Position numbers and translations under genes: made by a program. The notes beneath the pieces were generated by a model. The model ran no database searches. It was not told where the DNA came from and saw only the letters and a program-made list of their open reading frames with translations. A stretch of DNA of 64,000 bases from positions 31,706 to 95,705 of the forward strand of contig NW_006499296.1 of NCBI RefSeq assembly GCF_000471905.2. Reading direction: 5' to 3'. Of the stretch, positions 46,501 through 58,294 are shown one piece after another. Within the stretch, counting starts at the first letter, position 1. Every line of letters begins with the position of its first letter. Source of the stretch: Amborella trichopoda. Lineage: Eukaryota > Streptophyta > Magnoliopsida > Amborellales > Amborellaceae.

Positions 46501-49500
46501 AAGTGGTGAGTATCATGAATGGATGCTGTAGAAGTTAAGAAGGATGCATAGGCTCAATATGGAATTTCTATTATGACTGATGCTTGGATTGATAGGAAGA
46601 TAAGAAGTTAAATAAATTTGCTTGTGAATTGTCATTTAGGGACTGTTTCTTTGAGGTCTATTGATGCATCTGATTATATCCATGATGCCCATTACATATT
46701 CCAAGTTATAGAGAAGGGAATCAACGAGGTTGGGGAGCATATTTTTGTATAGGTTGTCACAAACAATGCTGCTCCTAATGTTGCTGCTGCTAATTTGTTG
46801 CACATAGCTTATCCTAAAATCTTGTGGATACCATGTGCCGCACATTGTATAGACCTCATGCATGAGGCTCTTGCCAGTTTAACTGAGATAGCAGGTGCAG
46901 TAAAGAAGGTAAAGTTAGTTACGAATTTCATTTATAGCCATCATCTTACCCTCAACATGATGCGTAGATTTACAAAAAAAAAAAGAGATTGTGAGGCCTG
47001 GGGTCACAAGATTTGTGACTTGATACTTATGCCTAGATAGCATACATTCGAGGAGAGTGCAGTTGGGGAAGATGTTTACCTCGGATGACTGGAGAGCATG
47101 CAAGTGGTTCAAGGATCAAGTTTGAAAGAAGGTGAGAGATATTACCCTTTAAAGCTTTTTGGCGAGGGGTGAAGAGCGCTCTTAAGGTATTTTCTCCTCT
47201 TGTCAATCCTTCGAATGGTTGATAGTGACAAGGCTTCTATGGAATACATATATGAGGCTATGGAGAAATGCAAAAGAGAGAAAACCCAAAATTTTGATGA
47301 TGATGAGAACCGAATATCGAAGATATTATATGTGCTAATGAGCTGATAAATTACAAGTGCTCATTAAAGTCTTTTAGAAGTCCAATGACGATAAGGCAAA
47401 AGACCAAAGTAGATCTAGGTAGTAATAATATGCTTAAGTTCATCAAGTTCAGTTAATCAAGTTTCATTTTTATTATTCTATTATTTATTTATGATTTTGT
47501 TCTATATCTTTGCAGCCAATTGGTGGAGCCAACATGGGTGTAGTTCTCCAAATTTATAAAAGTTGGCCATTCAGATCTTAAACCTAATCACTTCCTCGTC
47601 CGATTGTGAGCATAATTGGAGTACTTTTGAAAAGGTAAGGGTAATTTGTATAATTTTATTAGTAATTTAGTACTCTAGTAGTTAATTACTTATTAGTTTT
47701 GATTGTTTTGTAGTATTACTAATATATATTTAATAATTTTAATTATTTAAAATTTATATTAATTAGTTTCATTTGATTTTGTTAGATTCATACAAAGAAA
47801 ATGAACAAGCTTGAATCAAAGAGGCTCAATGACCTAGTCTATGTCAAGTATAGTCGATTCTTGAAGGACAGGTTCGCTAAGAGAGATAAGAGAGACCCCC
47901 TCAGATCAAAAAATATAGATAATGCTATGGAGTGGTTGGTTGATGATGATGAGGTTGAAGGGCATGAAGGATTGACATGGGACATGGTAATGGATGCTTC
48001 AAGGACATCAGCTGACCCTCTTAAGGCTACTAGATCTTCTGCATAGAGGACGACGGTGGAGTAAGAGGAGGAAGAAGAGGTAGATTCAGAAGAAACGAAG
48101 GAAGAGGACCAATATGTCGAGGAGGGTGACGACTCTGATGCATATGATGCAAATACAACTGATCCTACTTTTTCTGATGATGAATGATGATTAAACTTTG
48201 AGCATTGATTGAAGATTCTTTTAAGTCTTCAAGTATTACTTTTATTTTTGTTTTCTTTCTCTTGGTTATGTATTCTGGATAGTGGATTTGTAGTACCACT
48301 GGTTTGGTATTTAGTAACTTTGGTTTGGTAATTTGGTTGGTAAATTTTAAGTTTTAATTGGATATGGACCAACTTATGGTTATGCTTATGGAGTGTGTGC
48401 TACTATGTAGTATACTTTTGAATTTTGATGTGCCCTAAATACCTAATGCTTATATTTTATACACTATATATACTGTTAGAGACTATAGAGTCCTTTTTTG
48501 TTTCAACTGGGCCGCTACTATGTAGTAAACTTTTGAATTTTAATGTGCCCTAAATACCTAATGCTTATATTTTATACACTATATATACTGTTAGAGACTA
48601 TAGAGTCTTTTTTGTTTCAACTGGGCCACCTAGGCACTGAGCGGCCTAGACCCCCCCAAGCCGCCTAGGACCTGCCTAGCGCTTTTTGAAACACTGATGA
48701 TAAGGATCATGATTATGGTGAAGATATTTCGAAAGAGGATGAAGTTGTTGGTTTAATCGCTGATCTCAAAGATACACTTGTGGTGTGTCCTAGAGCTAAG
48801 CCTGAGCAAATTCAGCAACGTTGCATGGCTAACATGATGCAATTTCAATAAGTTTATGTGATTAAAAATATTCTACCGACATACAATGACCCTTTTCCCG
48901 AAGGTTTCTCAGTTCCAATGCACAATCTTCGTGTTTTGATCAAAATTGTAACCCACAAATCTTATGATCATGTTTACAATATTCGAGTTGAAAAATGTTG
49001 ATGGGTTAACACCAATTTTATCTTAACACACTTCAAAACTCGAGGACGAGTTTTCTCCAACCAGAGGAGAATGATGGAGGAAAAAATTGTTCCTATTCTT
49101 TATTTTTATTCAACTTTAAAGGTCGTGTGTTATAACTTTAGTTTTAGGGTTTATTTATAGAGTTTTTAGTTTTTAGAAATTATGAGGCTTTTATAGATTT
49201 TTTTTATTTGTTTCATGAGTACTATTCACAAGTATTGTTCATGGGTACTATTCACAGGGGTAAAACCGTCACTACGAAAATTACATTTAAGTTAAGACAT
49301 TTTAGTCAAAGGTTAATTGTATGGATAAATATTGCTCAAAACAATAATTTGTCAATATAAATAAGAGCATGAATGGGCTGAAAGTCATTCATGTACTCCT
49401 CTTTAAGAAAAGAAAAATTTTGTCTTGTAAAAGAAGCCTAAGGCTTGAGCCCTAGGTGGGAGAAAGCCTTAGGATTTCTCCAAAATTGCTTGTGTCAAGG

Positions 49501-52045
49501 TGCTTCTTGCTGATTTTTCTATGTTTCTTAGAGTTTTCCTACATCACATAGTTAACATAATGATTGAAAAATGCTCATGAGATCAGAAGCCAGAGTAAAC
49601 AAAAAACATGATTTTCCATTAGGAATCACCAAGGGGAAATTAGTTTTGGAAGCAGGTATGCCATTCACATATGTATAACTTGCAAGGTTGCAATTGTGAA
49701 GTGGTTTCAAATAATGAAATAACAAATATAGAAGAAAACGAAAATTAATAAAACCACTTTTCAATTTCTCCACAATTCGAACTTCCCAATAAAATGTTTC
49801 AACCTAGTCAAGATACTAGTATGACAATTTCAGGAGAGGGCCAGAATTTGGGATAAACAGGATTTGGTTTAAGAGTTTGGGGAAAGAAACAATTATTGAT
49901 AAACAGACTAAAGAACGATGGTTTTGAGAGGAGGCAAAGAATAAAAGTTCAGAGCATGGGAAAATGAAAAATATCCTAATTGGAATGGTTTGGAGAATCT
50001 TTTCCTAACAAGTTAAGAAGTGAACTGAGGAGATGATTAGCCTTCAGTCTTGGTTGAAATAATCTAAATTAGAGATTATTATATTGGAACTAAATGTGTA
50101 CTGTTTTGTAGTACAATACTTCATGGCAAAGAATTTATAATGGTCATGCATACAATGGCATGTCAAAAATTGAACAATAACATATAGAGCTAGAACAATA
50201 TCATACAATTGTCAGACGCATGTACTACACTTACAATATCCAAAGTATCCACATCAAACCTAACCTCACTGATCAAAATGTCAAATCATGCTATCTCTCA
50301 ATGAAGAAGAAAAGCAATAACATTTTATGAAAATTTTTGTTTTTGATAAAAAGTAGACCCTTCTTCACTGAGGTAGTACTAATTTCCTAATTTACTAGCT
50401 AGTTCACATTTGCTTTAATCAAAACAAATCATCATAAGTAAGTGCTTAAATGCTTCTATGAAAGGGATCAGATGGAAGAATTTGTACCGTTAGAAAATCT
50501 AACCTAGGTACTTTGAAATTTTCACTTTGAGTTGATGGAACAACTAAATATAAATGTTCAAAGTGCAAGCTAAAGGAATTAGAGGGCACGCATTACTTAC
50601 AGCATGACTATATTGCCATCCAAGCACAGAACTCCAAACCACGTGCATGGATCATCAGCATTGCCGTTCCAACTAAGTAACATATTATACGGATCTGTCT
50701 CCACTCTCTCATGAAATTTCAGCAAAGCGAATCCTGTATTTGGATCAATAGATAACTATCTAGTACTCCATGACTTCATAATAACTAAGAGGAACTTAGG
50801 AAGAACAAATCAATTGCTTACTGATGACAAAAGTATCCATATTTAAAAGTAAACAAAACAATCTTAGCTAAATTACACAGAAATGAGTTAGAAAAACAAA
50901 CTGATTGCCTAGAGTTCAATCATAGGGTAATGTGCCAGTACGAAATGCATTACGTTGTGGGAACATAATACTTTAAATGAAAAACTGACATCATTGAACT
51001 TGACTGCAATATACAAATTGTAGCATGAAAATATATGTTGCACTAATAACTGAATAAGCTATGTTGCACTAATAATTAAATAATCTATTTAAGAGATGCA
51101 TATAAATGTTACAGTAGTAATTGAATACTCTATATAAAATACCGATATATTGTGTACCAAAAGAAAGGACAGTGACATATGACTCATCTGTGAACCATAT
51201 GATTGCCATGCTCCTATTCATCTTAGTCGTGATTCAATATATTTCCATCACCTTGAAAAACTCAAGAACTCCCAGGACTGCTTTTCACTAATAATGGCTG
51301 AATTTGAATAAACCGAAGCATAAAGTACAACCCATCAAGGAGGCAAAGGATATTTATACTCCAACTATGAAAGCAACAATCGGATTGCATATGTAACTGA
51401 CAAATATATATTACAAGAAAAAAGAAAGCCCATAAACATTGGGGAGAATGCTTCTAAGCGCATGTATCACAACATACTATTGTTAAATCTTTAGTTAAAA
51501 AGAATGTTCATTATGTGAATTTTGTTTGGGACTTGACTAGTACCATCCCATAATGGGACATGATTTCTTGCATGGAGACTGTGAAAACCCAAAGGCTTAT
51601 CTTGCATCGCTCCAATCCAAACAAATTACACAATTGCATACAAAACTAAAGTTTCCTAACTGTATCCCCATGAACAAAATGTCTCATGAACATGCAAAAA
51701 TAAAAGGCATTAATGCTTCATGGATCTTAATGAATGGATCAAAATCGCTATAAATGGCATCACACTTTCATTTGTATTTTGTAGTATTCAAGTGGGTAAA
51801 AAGCCTTATACATCTTACAACATTTAGACATTTATTAAGCAATCCAAATGCATATTGTATGGCCAGGAAAACAGAAACAATTAAAGAAAGAAACAAACAT
51901 ACAGAATTCACAATGATTCAAACAATCATTTGGCAACCATACCTTCAGGATTCAGGGACCAGCAAACCTCCAACTTCATTTGAAATAGTGCAACAAAGAA
52001 GACACCATAGGACCAGAATTGAAATAGTTTCCAATGGTTTTCCAT
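34289..52045 (-). CDS. LRR receptor-like pseudokinase, MALE DISCOVERER type, 9 coding exons
   Basis: Exons (high to low): 52045-51943, 50733-50601, 40522-40451, 39586-39443, 39354-39211, 38678-38143, 38053-37866, 37548-37416, 34860-34289. Joined they give 2025 nt, 674 residues, no internal stop. Signal peptide 1-30; LRR N-cap 33-76 ([13 protein letters not shown]); about four LRRs 78-190 ([47 protein letters not shown]); Ser/Pro-rich linker 205-325; one membrane span about 330-351 ([19 protein letters not shown]); kinase fold about 383-660. Key kinase residues are missing: the VAIK position reads IAVIS, HRD is HTN (519-521) and DFG is replaced by LSL. It is thus a predicted inactive kinase, as is usual in this family, which senses peptide signals at the plasma membrane (MDIS/PRK-like, At5g45840 and At2g40270 class, from memory). 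Intron 2 is about 10.1 kb. Confidence 0.9.
36530..36560. repeat. T/G homopolymer tract in intron 8 of receptor gene
   Basis: A poly-T then G run within the 2.55-kb intron 8 (34861-37415). The rest of that intron shows no recognisable element. Confidence 0.5.
41375..42690 (-). mobile_element. RTE-type LINE fragment in intron 2 of receptor gene
   Basis: Minus-strand RT residues with stops: [76 protein letters not shown] and [11 protein letters not shown]. The 3' end shows ATTAATTGGGGTCGACTAC on the plus strand and an (ATG/ATT)n tail (41370-41395), the usual RTE ending. 5'-truncated and dead. Confidence 0.85.
43078..43097. other. assembly gap (20 N)
   Basis: Twenty consecutive N. The size is probably nominal. 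It sits at the edge of a long foldback sequence (43108-43350), a likely reason for the assembly break. Confidence 0.99.
43105..43355. mobile_element. foldback (hairpin) element, copy 1
   Basis: CAAATCACTTGAAATTT near 43113 pairs with AAATTTCAAGTGATTTG near 43328, and the centre is itself an inverted repeat (CCAAAATACCCC / GGGGTATTTTGG at 43219-43254). A related structure is at about 63130-63365. There is no coding capacity. Confidence 0.65.
43484..43535. repeat. (TTTA)n microsatellite
   Basis: About 12 copies of TTTA in the receptor gene intron. Confidence 0.95.
44031..44462 (+). repeat. 5' LTR of gypsy-like element
   Basis: 432 bp, starting TGTCCTCATTTC and ending TGCATCA. The region 44161-44220 has four TACT(A/G)TTCA-type repeats, a common feature of gypsy LTRs. 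Confidence 0.75.
44880..45060 (+). pseudogene. gag-like N-terminal fragment
   Basis: ATG at about 44888 followed by [17 protein letters not shown] and a coiled-coil-like [14 protein letters not shown], then a stop. It is interrupted downstream by decay and by the hAT element at 45290. Confidence 0.6.
46300..47040 (+). pseudogene. hAT transposase core
   Basis: Broken frames: [20 protein letters not shown] and [23 protein letters not shown], then [15 protein letters not shown] and [12 protein letters not shown]. This is the DUF659/RNase-H-like core of plant hAT transposases. In-frame stops occur near 46531, 46610 and 46752. Confidence 0.8.
47801..48185 (+). pseudogene. hAT transposase C-terminal part and acidic tail
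   Basis: [20 protein letters not shown], then [11 protein letters not shown] and a stop at about 48043, followed by an acidic tail ([20 protein letters not shown]) in the same general frame. It matches the tail kept by hAT copies 1 and 2. Confidence 0.75.
49088..49546 (+). repeat. 3' LTR of gypsy-like element
   Basis: 459 bp, starting TGTTCCTATTC and ending ACATCA, direct copy of 44031-44462 with small indels. The purine-rich GGAGGAAAAAA just before it is the probable polypurine tract. Confidence 0.75.
49547..50600 (-). other. remaining part of receptor gene intron 2
   Basis: AT-rich, with no recognisable element or coding sequence. It ends at the GTAAGT donor just below exon 2 (50600-50595 on the minus strand). 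Confidence 0.6.
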
Positions 52046-52990
52046 TTCCAACTCGACTGTACTAAGAATGACCTTCTTCAAATTTATGCAATAGATCGAA
52101 CCAATTTTGCCCAATGTTTCAGTTCTGCAACAATAATATGAACACAAACTCAATTTTTTCCTGTTCAATTTTGCAGAAGATGAGGGTCTCTGTTCAGATT
52201 GAATTCAAAAGAGGCTGGCTCTTGGATTTGACCGAGTAGTGTACAAGATAAAAAAAGTTTCTTTTTTTTTAAAAAAAAAAGTAAAAAAATTGTTAAAAAT
52301 AATTAAAAATGTACATAAAAGATGGATTATTGAAAATTGCGATTTATACCCTGAAATATTCAGAACAGTAAATAAAAAATAGGATCATGTTGAGGGAAAA
52401 CTTACAAAATCACCATAAAAACCATATAAATGAAACAAATATGTATTTCTAAAATCATCTAGCTAAGATATTTTTTCTAACAAAGATTAGGTGCTTTTAA
52501 TCATTTCCAGCAGGGGCTGAGTTGCGAGTCCGCGTACTGAAACACTGAAGGATTTTCTGGCAACAAGATCACAACCAAATTAATACATATGCAACCCTTC
52601 GTTTCACTAAAACAATTTAGAGAGGGTTTCACCTTTAGCAGAGAATCTGGCTCACCTGTTCAATCTCTTGCTTCAAGCCTACAACCAATTGGTAATTCCA
52701 GCTAGATTTGATGCCAAACCAAAGAAAGGGCTTGTCAATAGTAATTCAAAAATTGGAATTCAAGTTACAGATTGAGTAGAAGACGAATAAGAATAATCAA
52801 GGAGAAAGGGGGAGAATACGAAAAAAACTACTCAATTACAGCTCTTAAGCCTATGGAGAGAGAGAGAGAGAGAGAGAGAGCAAACAAGGAGAGAATTCAG
52901 GTACGAGGTTAAGAGAAGTGCTTTAGAGAGAGAAAGAGATAGAGAGAGACAGGAGAGAAGGTTTGAGAGAGAGAGAGGAGAAAGTTTCAG
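52046..52990 (-). promoter_or_regulatory. spliced 5' UTR and leader of receptor gene
   Basis: On the minus strand, an acceptor TTCTTAGTACAG ends at 52057, eleven bases before the start codon. A good donor CAG/GTGAGCC lies at 52656. This implies a non-coding first exon (from about 52990 to 52656) and a ~600-bp 5'-UTR intron. The first exon is CT-rich on this strand and includes a (GA)n run (52855-52882 on plus). The acceptor argues against using an upstream in-frame ATG at 52168. Confidence 0.65.
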
Positions 52991-53189
52991 AACCGCCTTT
53001 TTATTTTTAATTTTTTACTCTGTTTTTCCCTCCATTGCGCCTGCGTGTTGTAGTTTTTTCAAATTTGAAATACTTTATCTTCTTTTCAAACTTCAAAGCC
53101 TGACATTGACCCAAAGATACCACGTCATCACGTCCAAGAATGTAACTGCGATGAAATTTCGCCTTATTACCGCGTCCAATATCATTTTT

Positions 53190-53564
53190 TAGGTTGTATA
53201 GAGCCGAGGCTCTAAACAATCAAGGTAGAGCCCCCTTCAAATAGTGTCGAGAAATATAGTTTCAATACTTAAAATCTTCGTAATAACTTTAAAATATATT
53301 TTCATCTTTAATTATTATATTTAAAGAGTAGATCAAGTAGATTTATAGAAAAGTGAAAATTTTAAAAATTGACGGTCCAAAAATAAGTTATAAGATGTAC
53401 TATTTCGAAAACTTGAAATCTATCTTTTTCTCATGTCCATGCATCCTGATGTCGAGATGATCAATTTTAGGATATTTGGGAATCAAACAACCTGTTCTAG
53501 TGAAGTTTTTGAGGTGGAATATAATTTGATTGTTTAGGGCCTCGGCTCTATATAAACTTCTTCT
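53190..53564 (-). mobile_element. Mutator-type MITE, copy 5 (receptor promoter)
   Basis: Ends TATAGAGCCGAGGCTCTAAAC and GGGCCTCGGCTCTATATAAAC carry the palindrome AGAGCCGAGGCTCT in place of AAGGTTGCAACCTT. The internal CATCCTGATGTCGAGATGATC matches the family. No clear target duplication. It is about 200-570 bp upstream of the receptor gene leader. Confidence 0.75.
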
Positions 53565-54059
53565 TTTTTCTTAATTTTATGAGTGTTTCCCGCCCCTTTT
53601 AACCAACCCAATAAACTTTGTGCTCGCGCTTAAGCATACTGTCTATTTACTGCTTCGGATAAAAACCCAATGACTCTCTCCAAAGATGCTAATTTTTTTG
53701 GATTTAACCATTTTAACCTATAGAATAATAAAATAGAATCTTCATATTGTACTCTCCCTGTGCTTGGAAAAAAAAAGTCTCAAGATTGAAAAGTGACTCT
53801 AGTTTTTGGAAGATGAGATCTAAGTATTAGACAACTCAGCATCCAAATTTTTCTTTTAAAAAATAATCATCTAACTATTCTTAGGTGGTTCTTAAAATTT
53901 TATATCAAAAAAAAAATTCAAATAAACCTTATATTATAGGGAGTAAACGTAGTGTGCTCCCTCAGTAACAAAGAGAGCTCGTCAACGGTTTAATTTTGCT
54001 ACTATCTGTCACATGATATGTAAAATGTCATCCCAATAAACAGTCAAACAAATCTCTCT

Positions 54060-54110
54060 CTCTCTAACTCTTTCTCTCTCTCTCTCAAACTCTCTCTCTC
54101 TCTTGACTAA
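54060..54110. repeat. CT-rich microsatellite
   Basis: Interrupted (TCTC)n tract. No gene next to it. Confidence 0.8.
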
Positions 54111-54287
54111 ATATACAAAAATGGATAACTTAATGTCTTTGATCACGTCTTAGGGTTTTGATATTTTCAAAAGGCGACTGCTTCTTACCCACATATTGAG
54201 CGTGGGCGTGACTTGAGCACGTCTTTTCCAATAGCCACCAACAACTCTAATCAATTACTCCACATTTTTTTAGACGTAAACTAATAA

Positions 54288-54687
54288 GGAAAAAGTTAGA
54301 TATAGAGCTGAGGCTCTAAACAATCAAATTAGAGCCCACATCAAAAATTCCACTAGAATAGGTTGTTTTGATGCCCAAATGCCTTCAAATTGATCATCTT
54401 GACATCAAGATGCATAGACATGAGGAAAAAATGGATTTCAATTTTTGAAAATAGTGCATCTTGTAACACATTTTTTGAACCGTTAATTTTTGGGCTTTTC
54501 AAGTTCATAGATCTGCCCGATCTATACTATTTTTTAAGCTTTAAATTTTATAATTAAAGATGAAAATATATCTTAAGAGTTAAGACTATTACAAAGATTT
54601 CTAGTACCGAAATTACATTCCTCGATACTATTTGAAGGTGCAATTTATTTTGATTGTTTAGAGCCTTGGCTCTATGTAAATCGCACC
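54288..54687 (+). mobile_element. Mutator-type MITE, copy 6
   Basis: A 400-bp element with a perfect 10-bp target duplication AAACTAATAA at 54278-54287 and 54688-54697. Ends GGAAAAAGTTAGATATAGAGC and GGCTCTATGTAAATCGCACC, with the AGAGCTGAGGCTCT / AGAGCCTTGGCTCT palindromes. Same subfamily as copy 5, opposite orientation. Confidence 0.9.
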
Positions 54688-55149
54688 AAACTAATAATAA
54701 TACAAATGCCACCTACCTATCTCCCGCACCTCTCTCTCTCTAAACTGATACAAATGCTCTGCTTGTATCTTCTCTGCCAGTCTCTCTCTTAGGCATGAAT
54801 ACAATCATATTGAGCATTTGCTTATGTTAAAAACAAAAAACTATGTTTAAAATGTGAATTCTTAAGATATATTTTGATTCATTTGGAAAGTTTTTCGGAT
54901 TGTGCACTTGTTATTCACCAAAGGGAAAGTTTTCCAAAATACCCATCAAAATATCCAAATATACGCGAATGTGAGTTGAAATAGTTGAAAAATATAAAGT
55001 ATTAAATTATTGACTTTATATGTATTTTAAAAAAAAATCTTTTTAAAATTTAATGTAAACGATCCATTCCATTATTGGGAATTAAAAAATAGTTTTATAT
55101 GAAGGTGCTGGAAAAAAAAAAGAAGAAGAAGTCTCCATATACTTATTAT

Positions 55150-56020
55150 CAACTTGGTGAGAGATATGATGAGGGAGCACAAACTAGCGTGTGAACAACT
55201 AGTGGAGAGACAAGTAAGTTTCTGGTGACAATACGTCTACATCACGAGTCAACGTTGAGTTTATACCTCTTTGTCTTTATGGATGACTTAATTAGACACC
55301 TACAATATGAGGTACTGTCATGTATGTTGTTCATAGACACATAGTTTCGATTAATGAGACTTGCAGTGGTGTCAACAAAAAGTTAGAACTTTGGAAGGAT
55401 GCTCTAGAATTTAAAGGTTTTAAAAATAGCTAGACTAGAACATAATACATGAAATGCAACTTTAGTAATTATAAGAGTAGAGACAATGAAGTAGTTAAGA
55501 TTGATGGTCAAAAAATGCCGAAAAGATCGCTTTTTCGATATCTTGAGTCAATAATCTAGAAAAATAGAGAGATTGAGGAATAATCGCTCATAGAATTAGA
55601 GCTGGGTGGGCAAAGTGGAGATGTACAACCATAATTTAGGTGATCGTCGCATACCAATGAAGCTGAAGGGGAAGTTCTATAGGACAGATGTGAGACTGGC
55701 TTTGCTTTTATGAGGCGAAATGTTGGTGGTCAAGAAACAACATACCCAAAGTATGCTGAGATGGGTGAGTGGTAAGATAAAAAATGATAGAAGTCGAAAT
55801 GATTACATTAAAGAAAATTTAGGTTTGGTTCCAATAGGTAATAAGATGAGAGACAGTAGCAGCACAAACCTATTACAACACTTATCAAGAAGTGCGAGTT
55901 GGTTCAAATAGAAAGCTAAAAAAAGTTAAGGGATTTGGTCAAAAGGATATGGTTAGAGTAAGTGCTTTTTCGTGTAACCGATCCCAAATAGTTAGAAAAA
56001 TGATCAGATGATGATGATAT
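55150..56020 (+). mobile_element. RTE-type LINE fragment
   Basis: Plus-strand RTE relic: CMLFIDT-like residues, NKKLELWKDALEFKGFK, KCNFSNYKSRDNEVVKIDGQ, ML(R)[21 protein letters not shown] and GNKMRDSS. It ends in a GATGATGATGATATGA tail. Diverged from the copy at 41375-42690 but from the same clade. Confidence 0.8.
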
Positions 56021-57203
56021 GATTTATATTTTATGTCTAATTCCCTTTTTTGTGTCAAAAACATTTATCCAAAACAAAGTTAAGTACTCATCTTCTTCTA
56101 TTTTTTTCCAAGTTAAGATGGGGTTGAGTGCCCAAATCGATCATATTCGTTGGAAGATCAAAAAGTGTCCGACCTGTCTTTCACTAAAAAGATTTAGGTT
56201 TAATACATGACCCTAAAGCATTAATGTGTATGGGAAGCATAGCGTCCACTTGTTTCTGGTGGAAAACCTACTTATAGAGATTTCTTGAAAATTTGTGATA
56301 ATCATCAAATGATTATGTTGAAGGAAAAAATATGTTGAGTTTATTGACACTTAGATCTAATTGTCGAAATATTGGAAGGTCTACTGTCAATTTTAGGTCA
56401 TTATTTGTTTATGATTTTAGGAAGTACCTTCAGACGTTTTTCCTTTTTGAGTTGGTCATGTGCTGAAGAGGATACATACGCAAGGTCATAAAAATATCCC
56501 TAGCTTTTGGTTTTGCGTGAAGGAGTAAATACACAGTTCACCCCCTGAGGAGCACAAAATCATTTCATATGTAAAAAAATAGCTAAATTACACGCGGATA
56601 ATATTTAATTTTTTTAATGAAATATGGATCTTGCTCTTCATTTACTGAACCCATTTTGGGTTTCCTTAAAATGTCAGAACTTGAAAAAAAGAAATTGGCG
56701 TATCCTTGCCTTCTCTTCTTATGGTCGGATGATGTAATTGCTCCCTTGTAATTTTTCCTATCAATAAATCCTTAAATATTTATCAAAAAAAGAAAAAAAA
56801 AAAATTGGTCGACGCTCCAAGTGCAGAAAGTAAAAAGTTTTTGATGAAAAAGATGACGAGCGTAAAATATAAAGGCATGTGAAACTTTTTTTTACATACA
56901 AAATAGTGAATTTTTATGTTGATTCATATCATTTAAAAATTTAAGTAGATTTTGAAAATTCGCCTTATTTTATTCTCCTTTGTCATTATTTTCAATCTAC
57001 AATCGGATATATTTCTCTTAAGTAACAACAAAGCATTAATATTAATTTATGAGTTGATTAAACTGAATATTTTATTTCTTTTCAAAGTTTACTAACCAAG
57101 TGCCGTCTTAACATCGCACAAATATTTGTCTCGGCCAAATACAAACTAGTCACGTCTCTTTTACTCAAACATTTTTTGTTTTTGGTTTTCTAAATTCATT
57201 CAA

Positions 57204-58294
57204 GGGGGTTTGGGTACATCAAAATCTATTACGTGACAATATTTTACAAGAAAATATAGATTATAAAGAAATGGAAATAGTTTACGTCAGATTTTTTCAA
57301 AAATCTTTTTTCGTGTGTGTTTTTGTCTACCCTATCCCTGATTAAAAAAATCATCTAGGTTAAACCCTCTCTCCTCCTCGTAATAACTAACAATGGTGAT
57401 CTCTCCAGTTTTAAGCTCGTACTCTGAAGGCATAAGTTATCATATAAAAACAAAAATAATAAAAATAAAAATCAGTAATTAATGATAAATTACACAATAC
57501 AATCGTAATAAAAAATTTCACACAACATAATTCTCATAGGAGATTACTAAAATCTCAATTGAAATAACATACATCTTTAGTATCTTTCAATACCTCAAAA
57601 TTTTATAATACAATTACCAAACCTTCTAGTTTACTAATCAAACTTCTTCCCACTTTTTAACTCGTACCATAGAGATTTTGAATTTAGTATCATAAATTTA
57701 TTGTTTATTTGAAATTATTTGAAAAACTTCTATAAAAAATAAAAAATAAAAAATAATAAAGCTTATCATAATAAAATGATGATATTTCAATCATATTGTT
57801 CCATTGACTTACCAATGTTGAAACCAATGTTATGTTAGAGATATGTAATTCCATGTAAGTGCCAAAGCCATATAAAATAAGTAGGAAATAGTGTCATGAT
57901 GACTGTAAAATGGTACACATTATTAGAAACTCTTTTTGAAATGGTGATGATGTTATTATAAGAAATCTTTTTGGAATGGTGTGATGATGATTTTAATTCC
58001 GTATTTTAGTTGAATTTTGTGACAAAAGAAAGAAATGATAATTTTGCATTTTAGTGGAATTTTGTGACAAAAAGGAAAGAAATGATAGTTTATAAGCACG
58101 TGCTGGTAAAATATTGATAATGAATTTCCTATATTTCTTCTAGACATAGCCAAACAATGACAATGTATTTTCCAGATTTCATCTAAATACTACTCAAACA
58201 GTAACAATCCATTTACAGGTAGTGTATTACCTATTAATGTATTACGCCAGTAATATATTTCACAAACAATATATTTTCGGGTATCCAAACGGCT
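57204..58294. mobile_element. 1.1-kb non-autonomous DNA element, copy 2
   Basis: Inverted relative to the copy at 14580-15879. Its right end reads in reverse GCCGTTTGGATACCCGAAAATATATTG and matches the left end of copy 1 through several hundred bases (shared ACCAGCACGTGC, TATCATTTCTTTC, CACAAAATTCCACTAAAATGC). The terminal G/C bases are eroded. No coding capacity. Confidence 0.75.

Larger units (their letters stand above)
45290..48696 (+). mobile_element. hAT element, copy 3 (3.4 kb, transposase-bearing)
   Basis: Ends CAGTGTTTCAAAAAGC and the inverse GCTTTTTGAAACACTG. Target duplication ATGATAGG (45282-45289) and ATGATAAG (48697-48704), 7 of 8 identical. Inside is one BED finger (45840-46000: [19 protein letters not shown]), a DUF659-like core (46340-46900: [25 protein letters not shown]-like residues, [16 protein letters not shown]), a C-terminal dimerisation-like part (47801-48045: [17 protein letters not shown]) and an acidic tail. 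Several stops and shifts mean it is inactive. It is the longest of three copies and shows what copies 1 and 2 lost. Confidence 0.88.
44031..49546 (+). mobile_element. gypsy-like LTR retrotransposon, internally deleted, with hAT inside
   Basis: Direct LTRs at 44031-44462 and 49088-49546 share TTTATTTTTATTCAACTTTAAAGG, TAGTTTTTAGAAATT and repeated TACTATTCAC blocks. A tRNA-Met-type primer-binding site TGGTATCAGAGC lies at 44465. A gag-like start ([24 protein letters not shown]) is at 44890-44997. Near 49030, AACTCGAGGACGAG followed by CCAACCAGAGGAGAATGATG resembles the 3' end of gypsy elements. Pol is missing, so the element was non-autonomous or deleted before the hAT insertion at 45290. The host duplication could not be recognised. 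Confidence 0.75.

Noticed and set aside
52046-52168. Upstream in-frame start for the receptor gene
   Set aside because: A splice acceptor 11 bases before the downstream ATG, and a signal peptide starting there, make the upstream ATG intronic.
53007-53219. 70-residue minus-strand frame
   Set aside because: It overlaps a MITE end and the receptor gene promoter; no homology.
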